7,422 bases of DNA from assembly GCA_002358975.1 (NCBI GenBank), contig DEPX01000183.1, positions 1 to 7,422 of the forward strand, given 5' to 3'. Shown here piece after piece: positions 1 to 7,013 of this stretch (positions are counted from its first letter, which is position 1; each line of letters opens with the position of its first letter). This stretch comes from Micrococcaceae bacterium UBA3381 (GTDB taxonomy: Bacteria; Actinomycetota; Actinomycetes; Actinomycetales; Micrococcaceae). Position numbers and translations under genes: made by a program. The notes below the pieces were generated by a model, which was not told the DNA's origin, ran no database searches, and saw only the letters and a list, made by a program, of their open reading frames with translations.

Positions 1-1536
1 GGTTTTGGTTTCTCCGGGCTACCGGGCATCGCGATTGGACACAACCAAGACATTGCCTGGGGTTTCACAAATATGACCACTGATGTTGCCGATCTGTACG
101 TCGAACGCATTGAAGACGACAAGTACTGGCATGATGACGAAAAACTGCCGCTAGAATCACGCAAAGAAACTTTTGAGATCGCCGGTAGCGAGCCTGAGGA
201 ACTCGAGGTGCAATCAACCCACCACGGTCCGATACTGTCTGATCTGGAACCAGACTTTGAGTTGATGACCATCAATCCGCCCATTGATGATGCAAGCGAG
301 GAGCTACCGCCTGGCGATTTTGCGCTCAGCCTGCGCTGGACCGCGTTAGATGTTACCACCACACCGCAAGCGATCTTCACGCTGAATCAGGCCACAGACT
401 TCGCAGATTTTCGCCAGGCCGCTTCAGAGTTTGAAGTCCCGGGGCAAAACCTCGTCTACGCGGATACCAACGGTAACATCGGCTACCAAGCACCCGGGAC
501 CCTACCCATCCGTGGCGCAGGGGACGGCTACCTGCCGCAACCAGGCTGGGACAGCACCTATGATTGGCAAGGCGAAATCGCTTTCGAGGACCATCCGGTG
601 AGCTACAATCCGGAATCTGGTTATATTGTCACCGCCAACAATCCGATCGTCAATGATGATTACCCGTATTTCTTGAGTCGCGACTGGGACAGAGGGCATC
701 GTGCAGCACGCATCGTTGACCGATTGGAACAGCTGCTGGATGCCGGACCGGTTACGGCCGACGATATGGCCGAACTGCAAATGGATAACGCGTTTCCCGG
801 GGCTGAAGCCTTACAACAGGCTTATACCAACATTGAAGTCGAAGACGACGACGTCCAACAGGCTCTGGATCTGCTAGCAGACTGGGATGGGCAAAACGAT
901 CCAGACTCGTCAGGTGCAGCATTCGCTAACGTGTTATGGAACCATGTCACTTTCCAGATGATGCGCTCCCAGGACGCCACTATTCCACGCAGCAACCAAT
1001 CACGATTCGTCGAGTTCTTCAAACAACAGCTCGAATCGCCCGATAGCCAATGGTGGGCGGACTCTCAAGAGGAGCTGCTCCAAGACGCAGCTGAGGCAGC
1101 CTATGAAGAACTTACCGATGAGCAGGGTTCCGATATGGACCAATGGAATTGGGGAGATCTGCACGCTTTGCCGCTGACCCATGAGTCTTTTGGTACTAGT
1201 GGCATCACACCCATTGAAGCATTATTCAACCGTGGGCCTTATCCGGTGGGAGGCGGTTCTGGGGTAGTTAATGCTACCGGGTGGGATCTGGACGTTAGCT
1301 ATGCAACCGACACTGTGCCGTCAATGCGTATGGTTGTGGATCTGGATGACTGGGACCACTCGACCTGGCACAACCTGACCGGCGCAAGCGGACACGCGTT
1401 CCACGATAACTACACTGACCAAACTGAATCGTGGGCCCAAGGACAACAATACACATGGCACCACTCGACCCAAGCAGTCGACGACACCACCGAAGAAACC
1501 CTAACTCTGCAACCAACCGGCACCAACACGAGGTAA
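1..1536 (+). CDS. Penicillin acylase family protein (Ntn hydrolase, S45), 5'-truncated by window edge
   Basis: The reading frame is open from base 1, so the gene starts before the window; the first internal ATG (73) is not the true start. In frame from base 1 it reads GFGFSGLPGIAIGHNQDIAWGF-TNMTTDVADLY, the hallmark stretch of the penicillin acylase beta subunit shortly after the catalytic N-terminal Ser, which must lie upstream. Other family marks are the ANNP segment (nt 634-645), where penicillin G acylase has its oxyanion-hole Asn, then GHRAARI (about nt 694-714), WNWGDLHALPL (about 1144-1176) and the C-terminal NLTGASGH segment (about 1372-1395). Family members are exported, self-cleave into alpha and beta chains and hydrolyse amide bonds of beta-lactams, acyl-homoserine lactones or related N-acyl compounds; the substrate cannot be read from this fragment. 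The chain is rich in Asp and Glu (for example VEDDDVQQALDLLADWDGQ). It ends at TAA 1534-1536 and faces the transporter gene convergently. Confidence 0.93.
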   Translation, partial: GFGFSGLPGIAIGHNQDIAWGFTNMTTDVADLYVERIEDDKYWHDDEKLPLESRKETFEIAGSEPEELEVQSTHHGPILSDLEPDFELMTINPPIDDASEELPPGDFALSLRWTALDVTTTPQAIFTLNQATDFADFRQAASEFEVPGQNLVYADTNGNIGYQAPGTLPIRGAGDGYLPQPGWDSTYDWQGEIAFEDHPVSYNPESGYIVTANNPIVNDDYPYFLSRDWDRGHRAARIVDRLEQLLDAGPVTADDMAELQMDNAFPGAEALQQAYTNIEVEDDDVQQALDLLADWDGQNDPDSSGAAFANVLWNHVTFQMMRSQDATIPRSNQSRFVEFFKQQLESPDSQWWADSQEELLQDAAEAAYEELTDEQGSDMDQWNWGDLHALPLTHESFGTSGITPIEALFNRGPYPVGGGSGVVNATGWDLDVSYATDTVPSMRMVVDLDDWDHSTWHNLTGASGHAFHDNYTDQTESWAQGQQYTWHHSTQAVDDTTEETLTLQPTGTNTR

Positions 1537-1558
1537 GGCAATAAGAGCCGTTCCATAA

Positions 1559-1592
1559 AAACGCTCGGCTGGCTCTACCCAGCCGAGCGTTT
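1559..1592. terminator. Stem-loop terminator between convergent genes
   Basis: A perfect 14-bp inverted repeat (arms 1559-1572 and 1579-1592; core ACGCTCGGCTGG / CCAGCCGAGCGT) closes a 6-nt loop. Read on the minus strand the stem runs into five Ts followed by A, a good intrinsic terminator for the MMPL gene ending at 1649. On the plus strand only three Ts follow, so it may be weaker for the acylase gene. A smaller inverted repeat, CGTCCG (1597-1602) / CGGACG (1621-1626), lies between this stem and the MMPL stop codon. Confidence 0.85.
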
Positions 1593-1648
1593 GCCACGTC
1601 CGTGAGAACTCAGCTTGTCCCGGACGGAAGCTCATGTGGAGTTGTTTG

Positions 1649-4297
1649 TCATTGTTCCGTTGTGTCGCTGGGGTATTTTTCAGCCTGTTTGGCCTGGTTA
1701 TTAGTATGGCCATTGCCTAGCCCAGAGTCATGGTTACGCTCAAGGGCTGCGCCTTCGACATCAACATTGGGCAGTATACGGCTAATCCATTTCGGTAACC
1801 ACCAGGCCGATTTACCTAATAGATGCATCAAGGATGGGATGAGCACCAGTCGCACCAGGAAGGCATCTATGAGCACTCCGAAGGTGAGGCCGAAACCGAT
1901 AGGCCGGATCATTGACGAATCGCTGAAGATAAATCCGGCAAACACCGACATCATGATTAGCGCTGCGGCTATCACCACGGCGCGCCCATTGCGGAAACCT
2001 TCTTGAACGGCGATCGAGGCTGGTGAACCATGCACATATGCTTCGCGCATCCCCGAAGAGATAAATAGCTGGTAATCCATCGCTAAACCGAACAGTACGC
2101 CGATAAGAATGGTGGGCAAGAACGCCAGGATCGGCGCCGGTTGATGTACATCAAATACCGGGGCCAGCCATCCCCACTGGTAGATAGCGGTCACCGCCCC
2201 CAAGGTCGCAAATACCGACAGCAAGAACCCGCCGGTGGCAATGAGGGGCACCAGAATAGACCGAAATACCAGAATCATAATCAGAAACGACAAACCAACG
2301 ACCACCCCGAGATAAATTGGTAGCGCATCTGCCAGGGTCTCTGATATATCGACGAAACCACTGGTTAAACCGGCAACTTTTAGTTCAGCGTTATCGGGTC
2401 CTACCGTGGTGTCACGCAGATCGTGTACTAGTTGTTCGGTACTTTGATCGTTTGGTCCGTCCTGGGGGACCACCTGAAACATCGCCATCGTATCGTCGTC
2501 ATTGGTTCCGGCCGGTACTACCTGCTTGACATGATCGATTTCAGCTAGTTCTTCGCCAATGTCGGCTTGCCGTTCGGTCAGTTCAGTATCAGATAGATCA
2601 TCGGGTACTTCTACAACGCCGACAAGCGGCCCGTTACGTCCGTCCCCAAATTGTTCTTGAATGACCATATAAGCCTCGTACGCTGGGCTGCCGGGACTCT
2701 CTTGGGAACCATCGGGCATACCCAAACGCATAGATAAAAACGGTATCGCAACAACACCGGCTATCAGTACTGCCCCAACCGTTTGCAAAACAGCTCTACT
2801 GGTTAACATTGGTTTAGGCTCCTGATTGGAAGCTTGGGCCCGGGTTTCTTCAGAGTATGCAGCATGCTCACCGTGAGATTGCTGTTCAGCCAAAATACGA
2901 CGTTCTTTACGTGACAGCGCTTTCGGGCCTATCCACGACAGCAATGCTGGAGTCATCGTAATAGCAACCAAAACTGCCAGGACCACTGCTACAGCACCAA
3001 CGGTACCCATGAGGCCCAAGAAACCGATGCCGGTGACATTCAGCGCGGCCAGTGCGATGACCACAGTAGTTCCGGCAAATACTACGGCATTGCCTGACGT
3101 GCCATTGGCCATACCGATGGATTCTTGAATCGGCATATTTGCTTTGAGCTGTTTACGATGCCGGTTAACAATAAATAGTGCGTAGTCGATACCCACGGCT
3201 AATCCCAACATCAGCCCTAGCACGGGGGTCACCGACATCATGTCTATAGTGCCGGAGAACGCCATAGCCCCCGCAATGCCAACCCCGACACCGATCAGCG
3301 CGTTGAAAATTGGTAGACCCGCCGTGATAAAAGTGCCCAGCATAATGACCAAAACGATGCCGGCCACCACCAAGCCGACTACTTCGCCCAGGCCTACAAC
3401 GTCTGGTATTTCCTGCGAGATATCGGTGGTCGGATAAACATTGACACCATCGATATCGGCATCATCCAGGGCAGTGTTAATAACTTGACGGTCGTCTTCG
3501 TCGACATCAAGGTTCGGCTGGTCGAAACTCAAGGTTGCAACAGCGGTCGAACCATCCTCGGATACAACGTGGTAGTCTTCGGTCAGCTCTAGAAGTCGCT
3601 CCCCGTACTCCAGTTCTTCCTTACTATCGGCCAGTTCTTGTTTATTGTCCTCAAGCTCTTGCTCCTGCGAATCAAGCTCGGAAGTAGCTTCTTCCAGCTG
3701 TTCACGACCCTGATCTAACTGCTCCTGCTGCGGACCAAACTGCTGGTCGATTACATCGTCGGGTAATCCTTGAGCTTCAGCTTGCTCTTTGGCCTGATCC
3801 AGTTGCTCTTGGCCTGAGTCAAGCTCTTCCTGCGAGCTCTCGAGTTGATTTCGGCCGTCGTCAAGCTGTTCTTCACCATCAGCAATTTGAGTTTCAGCGT
3901 CATCGATATCTGAGTGTCCCTCAGCTATTTCGTCTTTTTGCTCATCCAGATCGTCCTCAGTCTGGAAAGGGCTCATTGTCGAGTCGACGCCACGTTCGTC
4001 TTCCAGATCGTCCAACAGATCCTCAATACTCGACTTTTGATCAGCTGTTAGCTCTGATCCATCGTCGGTTTGAAAAACGATGTCGCCGGAGCCTTTAGAA
4101 GCATCAGGAAATTCTTCTTCAAGTTGGTCCGTGACTTTAGCTGTCTCGGTATCCGGAATATCCACTTGGTTGGTCAACGTACCGCCGAAAGTGAGGAAAC
4201 CACCAACTGCAAGCCCCAGCGCAATAAGCCATGACAACAGTGCGATCCAGGGCCGCTTGGCAGAACCAATCCCTAGTCGGTATAGCAACTTGGCCAT
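1649..4297 (-). CDS. MMPL/RND-family membrane transporter with extracytoplasmic coiled-coil hairpin
   Basis: This is an 882-residue protein with the two-fold RND/MMPL plan. TM1 is about residues 16-37. Outside domain 1 (38-300) is followed by TM2-6 (about 301-456), a cytoplasmic linker rich in charged residues (460-498), TM7 (501-521), outside domain 2 (522-657) and TM8-12 (about 659-825). Each half carries the Asp-Tyr pair of the proton-relay helix: GIDYALF (D371, Y372) and AMDYQLF (D741, Y742), matching the pairs essential in mycobacterial MmpL3. The protein should therefore be a proton-driven exporter of lipids, drugs or other hydrophobic compounds; the substrate is unknown. Residues 120-237 form a heptad-repeat helical hairpin inside domain 1. 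The start ATG has a good Shine-Dalgarno (AAAGGA, 5 nt spacing). The gene is divergent from a TetR regulator, the usual arrangement for a locally repressed pump. The hydrophilic tail (about 848-882) is probably disordered. Confidence 0.94.
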   Translation of the reverse strand: MAKLLYRLGIGSAKRPWIALLSWLIALGLAVGGFLTFGGTLTNQVDIPDTETAKVTDQLEEEFPDASKGSGDIVFQTDDGSELTADQKSSIEDLLDDLEDERGVDSTMSPFQTEDDLDEQKDEIAEGHSDIDDAETQIADGEEQLDDGRNQLESSQEELDSGQEQLDQAKEQAEAQGLPDDVIDQQFGPQQEQLDQGREQLEEATSELDSQEQELEDNKQELADSKEELEYGERLLELTEDYHVVSEDGSTAVATLSFDQPNLDVDEDDRQVINTALDDADIDGVNVYPTTDISQEIPDVVGLGEVVGLVVAGIVLVIMLGTFITAGLPIFNALIGVGVGIAGAMAFSGTIDMMSVTPVLGLMLGLAVGIDYALFIVNRHRKQLKANMPIQESIGMANGTSGNAVVFAGTTVVIALAALNVTGIGFLGLMGTVGAVAVVLAVLVAITMTPALLSWIGPKALSRKERRILAEQQSHGEHAAYSEETRAQASNQEPKPMLTSRAVLQTVGAVLIAGVVAIPFLSMRLGMPDGSQESPGSPAYEAYMVIQEQFGDGRNGPLVGVVEVPDDLSDTELTERQADIGEELAEIDHVKQVVPAGTNDDDTMAMFQVVPQDGPNDQSTEQLVHDLRDTTVGPDNAELKVAGLTSGFVDISETLADALPIYLGVVVGLSFLIMILVFRSILVPLIATGGFLLSVFATLGAVTAIYQWGWLAPVFDVHQPAPILAFLPTILIGVLFGLAMDYQLFISSGMREAYVHGSPASIAVQEGFRNGRAVVIAAALIMMSVFAGFIFSDSSMIRPIGFGLTFGVLIDAFLVRLVLIPSLMHLLGKSAWWLPKWISRILPNVDVEGAALERNHDSGLGNGHTNNQAKQAEKYPSDTTEQ
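3587..3940 (-). other. Segment encoding a heptad-repeat coiled-coil hairpin (residues 120-237 of the MMPL protein)
   Basis: Hydrophobic residues recur every seven positions: I131, I138, L145, L152, L159, L166, then L194, L201, L208, L215, L222, L229, L236. The two helical arms are separated by a helix-breaking tip (GLPDDVIDQQFGP, residues 177-189), which suggests an antiparallel hairpin projecting from outside domain 1. The surrounding repeats have the form EQLDxGx/EELxxxx. This resembles the coils of YhgE/Pip-type proteins. Mycobacterial MmpL4/MmpL5 also carry a long coiled-coil hairpin, but in the second outside domain. Confidence 0.8.
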
Positions 4298-4302
4298 AGT
4301 GA

Positions 4303-4308
4303 TCCTTT
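4303..4308 (-). promoter_or_regulatory. Ribosome binding site of the MMPL gene
   Basis: On the minus strand AAAGGA lies 5 nt before the ATG at 4297. It supports this start, which also places TM1 at the expected distance from the N-terminus. Confidence 0.8.
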
Positions 4309-4329
4309 AGAAAATAGAAATTGTTTTCT
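4309..4329. promoter_or_regulatory. Imperfect inverted repeat near the MMPL start, possible operator
   Basis: The 21-bp stretch begins AGAAAA and ends TTTTCT with partial symmetry around 4319 (7 of 10 arm positions complementary). It lies 12-32 bp upstream of the MMPL start codon, overlapping the likely MMPL promoter and the -35 area of the tetR promoter. A second TetR site here is an inference. The AT-rich sequence makes chance symmetry possible. Confidence 0.35.
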
Positions 4330-4347
4330 GTCCCAAGTTACTATAAT
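4321..4347 (+). promoter_or_regulatory. Likely promoter of the tetR gene
   Basis: A consensus -10 box TATAAT lies at 4342-4347, with TTGTTT at 4321-4326 as a weak -35 (15-bp spacer, slightly short). Transcription would start near 4354, giving a leader of about 38 nt before the GTG start. On the opposite strand the same AT-rich patch reads TATTAT (4343-4348), so it could also serve the MMPL gene, although I see no good -35 for it. Confidence 0.5.
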
Positions 4348-4360
4348 AGACGCTGCGTCT
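4348..4360. promoter_or_regulatory. Perfect 13-bp palindrome over the predicted tetR transcription start, candidate TetR operator
   Basis: AGACGC-T-GCGTCT is a perfect inverted repeat with one central base. It directly abuts the TATAAT box and covers the expected start site, a typical repressor position. In a 94-bp intergenic region between a TetR gene and a transporter this is the best operator candidate. TetR operators are often 15 bp or longer, so the true site may extend imperfectly on both sides. Confidence 0.5.
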
Positions 4361-4373
4361 CGAAACGGATTAT

Positions 4374-4379
4374 AAGGAG
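4374..4379 (+). promoter_or_regulatory. Ribosome binding site supporting the GTG start of tetR
   Basis: AAGGAG ends 12 nt before the GTG at 4392, which is rather far. A second purine-rich GGTGGAGG (4383-4390) lies directly against the start. The next in-frame ATG is codon 36, inside the helix-turn-helix, so the GTG start is needed for a complete DNA-binding domain. Confidence 0.55.
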
Positions 4380-4391
4380 CGAGGTGGAGGT

Positions 4392-4973
4392 GTGGTTAAG
4401 CCGGCACGCGGACGTCCGCGAAGTAAGAAAGCACAACGAGCAGTACTGCAGGCAGCTGCAGACTTATATCTTGAGCTTGGCTATGACAAGACCACTATGG
4501 AAGGAATCGCAGGCCGTGCCGGGGTTAGCAAACAGACGGTTTATCGGTGGTGGGGTTCTAAGGCAAAAATCTTGCTCGAGGTATTAACCTCCGAGTATGT
4601 GAGTTTTCCTGTTCCAGGGCCCGATACGAGGCAGAGCCTGCGTGATGATCTTGTTGCATGGATGAGACAAATTGCTGATGAACGCGACGATGGGGCGGCC
4701 ACAAACCAGATCATCAATATGGTGGTGTCGATCGTTATGGCCGGTGACCAAGAGGCAAAACCGGTTTACCAGCAGCTCATTTGGCCTATAGAGGCAGCGG
4801 TTAAGCAACGGTTCGTTGATGCTGTTAACCATGAGAGCGCAGTATTTTCGACAGATCCGCGGTTCGCCGCAGAGCTGTTCATGAGCGGCTTTTTGGCAAG
4901 GCTTATTTTCGGTGAGGCCCTGGATGACCGATGGGTCGATCAGCTGCTGCAAGCAGTCATGAGATCACAGTAG
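4392..4973 (+). CDS. TetR/AcrR-family transcriptional regulator
   Basis: This is a 193-residue protein of typical TetR length. The N-terminal DNA-binding domain spans about residues 11-60: a basic arm (RGRPRSKK), helix 1 (AQRAVLQAAADLYLELGY), then the helix-turn-helix MEGIAGRAGVSKQTVYRWWG (36-55) followed by SKAKILLEVL, a classic TetR signature. The rest (about 75-193) is an alpha-helical ligand-binding and dimer domain without recognisable ligand residues. It starts with GTG and is divergent from the MMPL transporter over 94 bp containing two inverted repeats. It most likely represses the transporter and itself until a pump substrate binds. The decayed DHFR-family gene lies just past its 3' end in convergent orientation, and remnant similarity reaches the tetR stop codon. 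No clear terminator follows. Confidence 0.93.
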   Translation: MVKPARGRPRSKKAQRAVLQAAADLYLELGYDKTTMEGIAGRAGVSKQTVYRWWGSKAKILLEVLTSEYVSFPVPGPDTRQSLRDDLVAWMRQIADERDDGAATNQIINMVVSIVMAGDQEAKPVYQQLIWPIEAAVKQRFVDAVNHESAVFSTDPRFAAELFMSGFLARLIFGEALDDRWVDQLLQAVMRSQ

Positions 4974-4981
4974 CTGCGCGG

Positions 4982-5418
4982 GAGGTACTGGGCGGTGGTA
5001 TTAGTCAATCGGTACCCTTGCGGATCTGATAACACATCACATCCGACATCTTTTTCCCGGTGGCCGTTTTTGATTGGTCCAGAGCCTCATCGAATCCTGT
5101 CGCGATGAAGTGAAATGCTGTCCCATCCCGGATATCCGGTCAGCGCCGCTTATGAGTCAATACAAAGACGAGACTTCAAAAGGTGGTTGCAGCCCACAAG
5201 CCTGCTGTGCATATTCGTAGTAATCGAACCCTATCGCCAAGGCACCCAAACGCTAGCTGAGCAACGTAACTATAGTGAGCGTTGCGTTAATTCTTGCCAG
5301 CGACGTATAAACCATTCGTGAAGTGGTGCTCCCAAAACACCTAGAGGTCTATTAGGGCTGGGATGGGCCCCAACGTAGTAACCGTCAAATGAGATACTTA
5401 TGCTTGCAATAACCGCAC
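4982..5418 (-). pseudogene. Decayed dihydrofolate reductase / RibD C-terminal family gene
   Basis: No intact frame exists, but four minus-strand pieces in successive frames follow the order of the DHFR-like (RibD_C) family. Piece 1 (from about 5413) reads VIASISISFDGYYVGAHPSP and then PLGVLGAPLHEWFIRRW, like the family's MSLDGF-GPN-LHEWFIRR start, and ends at TAG 5270-5272. Piece 2 (5228-5175) reads FDYYEYAQQACGLQPPFE. Piece 3 (from 5175) reads SLVFVLTHKRR, a TGA at 5140-5142, then PDIRDGTAFHFIATGFDEAL, matching the family's PVFVLTHHPR and GGTTFHFVTDG-EAAL, and ends at TGA 5005-5007. Piece 4 (5002-4982) reads NTTAQYL, matching the NTIRQYL near the family's C-terminus. A GTG at 5418-5416 with GAGGG seven nt upstream would be the old start, one lost base before piece 1. 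About 437 bp remain of a usual 550-600 bp, so part of the middle is missing. The family comparison is from memory. Confidence 0.8.
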
Positions 5419-5561
5419 GTGGACCCTCATAGGTGTTGTTTCATGCAATGAAAAGTCTCAAACTGAGCTTTGTGTAACGGATTCAGCACGACAACTGTAG
5501 ATAAATATAACCTACTACTCAGAAGAGTATGGGAGCTGTAGACCGGCGGGGGCCTTCCAGC
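5419..5561. other. Spacer between the exonuclease-BRCT gene and the pseudogene; only small inverted repeats seen
   Basis: No coding signal was found. It contains TTTCAT-GCA-ATGAAA (5439-5453), a perfect 15-bp inverted repeat just upstream of the old pseudogene start, and a small hairpin TACTC-AGAA-GAGTA (5516-5529) downstream of the exonuclease gene. The latter lacks a T-run and is a poor terminator. No convincing promoter could be assigned. Confidence 0.5.
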
Positions 5562-7001
5562 CTAGACGCGCACGCTCACGTGTTGTCGTTGTTTTCGTCT
5601 GTGGAGCAGAAAGAAGCCGAGGAGTCCGGGCCCAGACAGTAGTGGCATAAAAATGATGAGCCCGACCAGCCAGACAACGAAGGTGATGTCGGGTTGTTTC
5701 GCGGAGAATAAACTCACGGTTAGGCCGAGCACAAAGAACATCACTACGATGCCCGAAATAACTATTAGGCTCCACAACACTGTTTTGATTACAGCCTGCG
5801 ATAAACGAGGGGCCGTTGTTGGTGGAGCTTGAGCCGAAACGCCCGTCGCATGTTCAGTTCCGGTGGGTGGCTTCTGTATTTGCTCGGTAGGCATTTGAAG
5901 TGACCATTGGACCGTCGCTTCTGAGACAGATGGGTAGTTTGGCCTCGTCTTCTCAGTGATCGCACGCGTAGTTTCGACGGTGTGTATCTTCGCTGGGCTG
6001 GCCGCTAGTTTTTTCAGCTTGCGCTTGGGGAACTGTAAGTAGTGTAGCGCTTGCTTTGCACCGATTATCTGGATGTTTTGGCCGGCCATCTTATATTCGA
6101 TGGCCTTCTTCTGCTTGCCGGTTCCTTTGGAAAGATCATAATTGGATTCGAGGAATTCTTGATTAGCCACAATAAGCATCGTGGTTTTCTTTGTCACATT
6201 CAGCTGGGGTTGTCCACCGAGCTGGGCGACTTTGAGTATAAATTCCTCTCGAGTAAATCCTTTGAGATCACCTGTGATCACAATGTGGTGGCCAAACAGC
6301 GGATGAGCAGGGTGGGCGTCAGCATTTGGGGAGGGCAGGTCGCTAACGCGAGAAAATAGCGGACGGATTTGTTGCCTTCTGATTTTGCTGACTGATTCCT
6401 TGGGGCTTGGTTGCCCCCAGAGTTGTTGAAGGGTTTTGAGCCGCTCGCGTTGGCTAATTTGAAGCGCAATGCGTGCGCTAGTAATGGCGTCTGCTTCGGC
6501 TTCGTGATGTTTGAAGGTCGGCAATTCTAGCGCCTTGGCCACGGTTGGTAGTTTGTAGTCTGGTGCTTGTATGTAGCGTCGCGATAGCGCCAGTGTGTCA
6601 AACCACTTTGTGATTGGTACGGTTTTGCCAATTGCTGCGCTGGCTTGTACATAGACTGACTTATCGAATGCCGCATTATGTGCGACGAACGGCAGGTCTC
6701 CTGTAATGACGGATATGCGCTCCAGCGATGCTTCCAAAGACACCCCTAAACGTCGTACCTCGTGGGGAGTAATTCCATGAATGGCGATAAACCGTGGTTC
6801 GAAATTTGTTTGCCTGGTGGGCGGTTCGACCACCCAGCTTGTCGTTTGGACGATCGTTCCGTTGACCACTTTTGCAATGCCGACCTGGCAGACCGACGCT
6901 CGATTGTAATTTGCTGTCTCAAAGTCAATGGCAACAAAGCTCAAGCCATGAGCGGTCAACTGATCCAACGAAGTACCTTTCAACCTGTGAAATATAACCA
7001 T
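5562..7001 (-). CDS. DEDDh 3'-5' exonuclease with BRCT domain and two C-terminal membrane helices
   Basis: This is a 479-residue protein. Residues 21-185 form a DnaQ-like exonuclease with all acidic residues of the DEDDh type: ExoI FVAIDFETAN (D26, E28), ExoII FVAHNAAFD (D113) and ExoIII HEAEAD (H166, D171). It should remove nucleotides from 3' ends of DNA or RNA with two metal ions. Residues 233-324 form a BRCT domain (HPLFGHHIVITGDLKGFTRE, then AQLGG and the KGTGKQKKA stretch), like that of NAD-dependent ligases and replication factor C. A basic patch (KRKLKKL, 326-332) and a Thr/Pro-rich linker (about 335-400) follow. Two hydrophobic segments (about 404-432 and 440-467) form a membrane hairpin with a basic tail (HRRKQRQ). 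Both ends and the catalytic part should face the cytoplasm. DnaQ-BRCT proteins are known; the membrane tail is unusual. The start ATG has AGAGG 11 nt upstream. It seems to be transcribed alone. Confidence 0.9.
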   Translation of the reverse strand: MVIFHRLKGTSLDQLTAHGLSFVAIDFETANYNRASVCQVGIAKVVNGTIVQTTSWVVEPPTRQTNFEPRFIAIHGITPHEVRRLGVSLEASLERISVITGDLPFVAHNAAFDKSVYVQASAAIGKTVPITKWFDTLALSRRYIQAPDYKLPTVAKALELPTFKHHEAEADAITSARIALQISQRERLKTLQQLWGQPSPKESVSKIRRQQIRPLFSRVSDLPSPNADAHPAHPLFGHHIVITGDLKGFTREEFILKVAQLGGQPQLNVTKKTTMLIVANQEFLESNYDLSKGTGKQKKAIEYKMAGQNIQIIGAKQALHYLQFPKRKLKKLAASPAKIHTVETTRAITEKTRPNYPSVSEATVQWSLQMPTEQIQKPPTGTEHATGVSAQAPPTTAPRLSQAVIKTVLWSLIVISGIVVMFFVLGLTVSLFSAKQPDITFVVWLVGLIIFMPLLSGPGLLGFFLLHRRKQRQHVSVRV

Positions 7002-7013
7002 TCATAATCTAGC

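Noticed and set aside
1602..2006. A 134-codon plus-strand open frame.
   Set aside because: It is antisense to the MMPL gene for most of its length and has no protein-like features; it is a shadow.
4983..5017. Possible tetR terminator using GGTAC / GTACC repeats.
   Set aside because: Only about 5 bp pair across a long loop and there is no T-run.
5115..5321. A 68-codon plus-strand open frame in the tetR-exonuclease gap.
   Set aside because: No ribosome binding site or family resemblance, and it lies antisense to the DHFR-family remnant, which explains the sequence better.
5525..5561. Possible terminator after the exonuclease gene.
   Set aside because: Only short GC patches without stable symmetry or a T-run were found.
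4974..5561. Degraded insertion sequence or transposase remnant.
   Set aside because: No terminal repeats, target duplication or transposase motifs; the minus-strand DHFR-family pieces account for the region.
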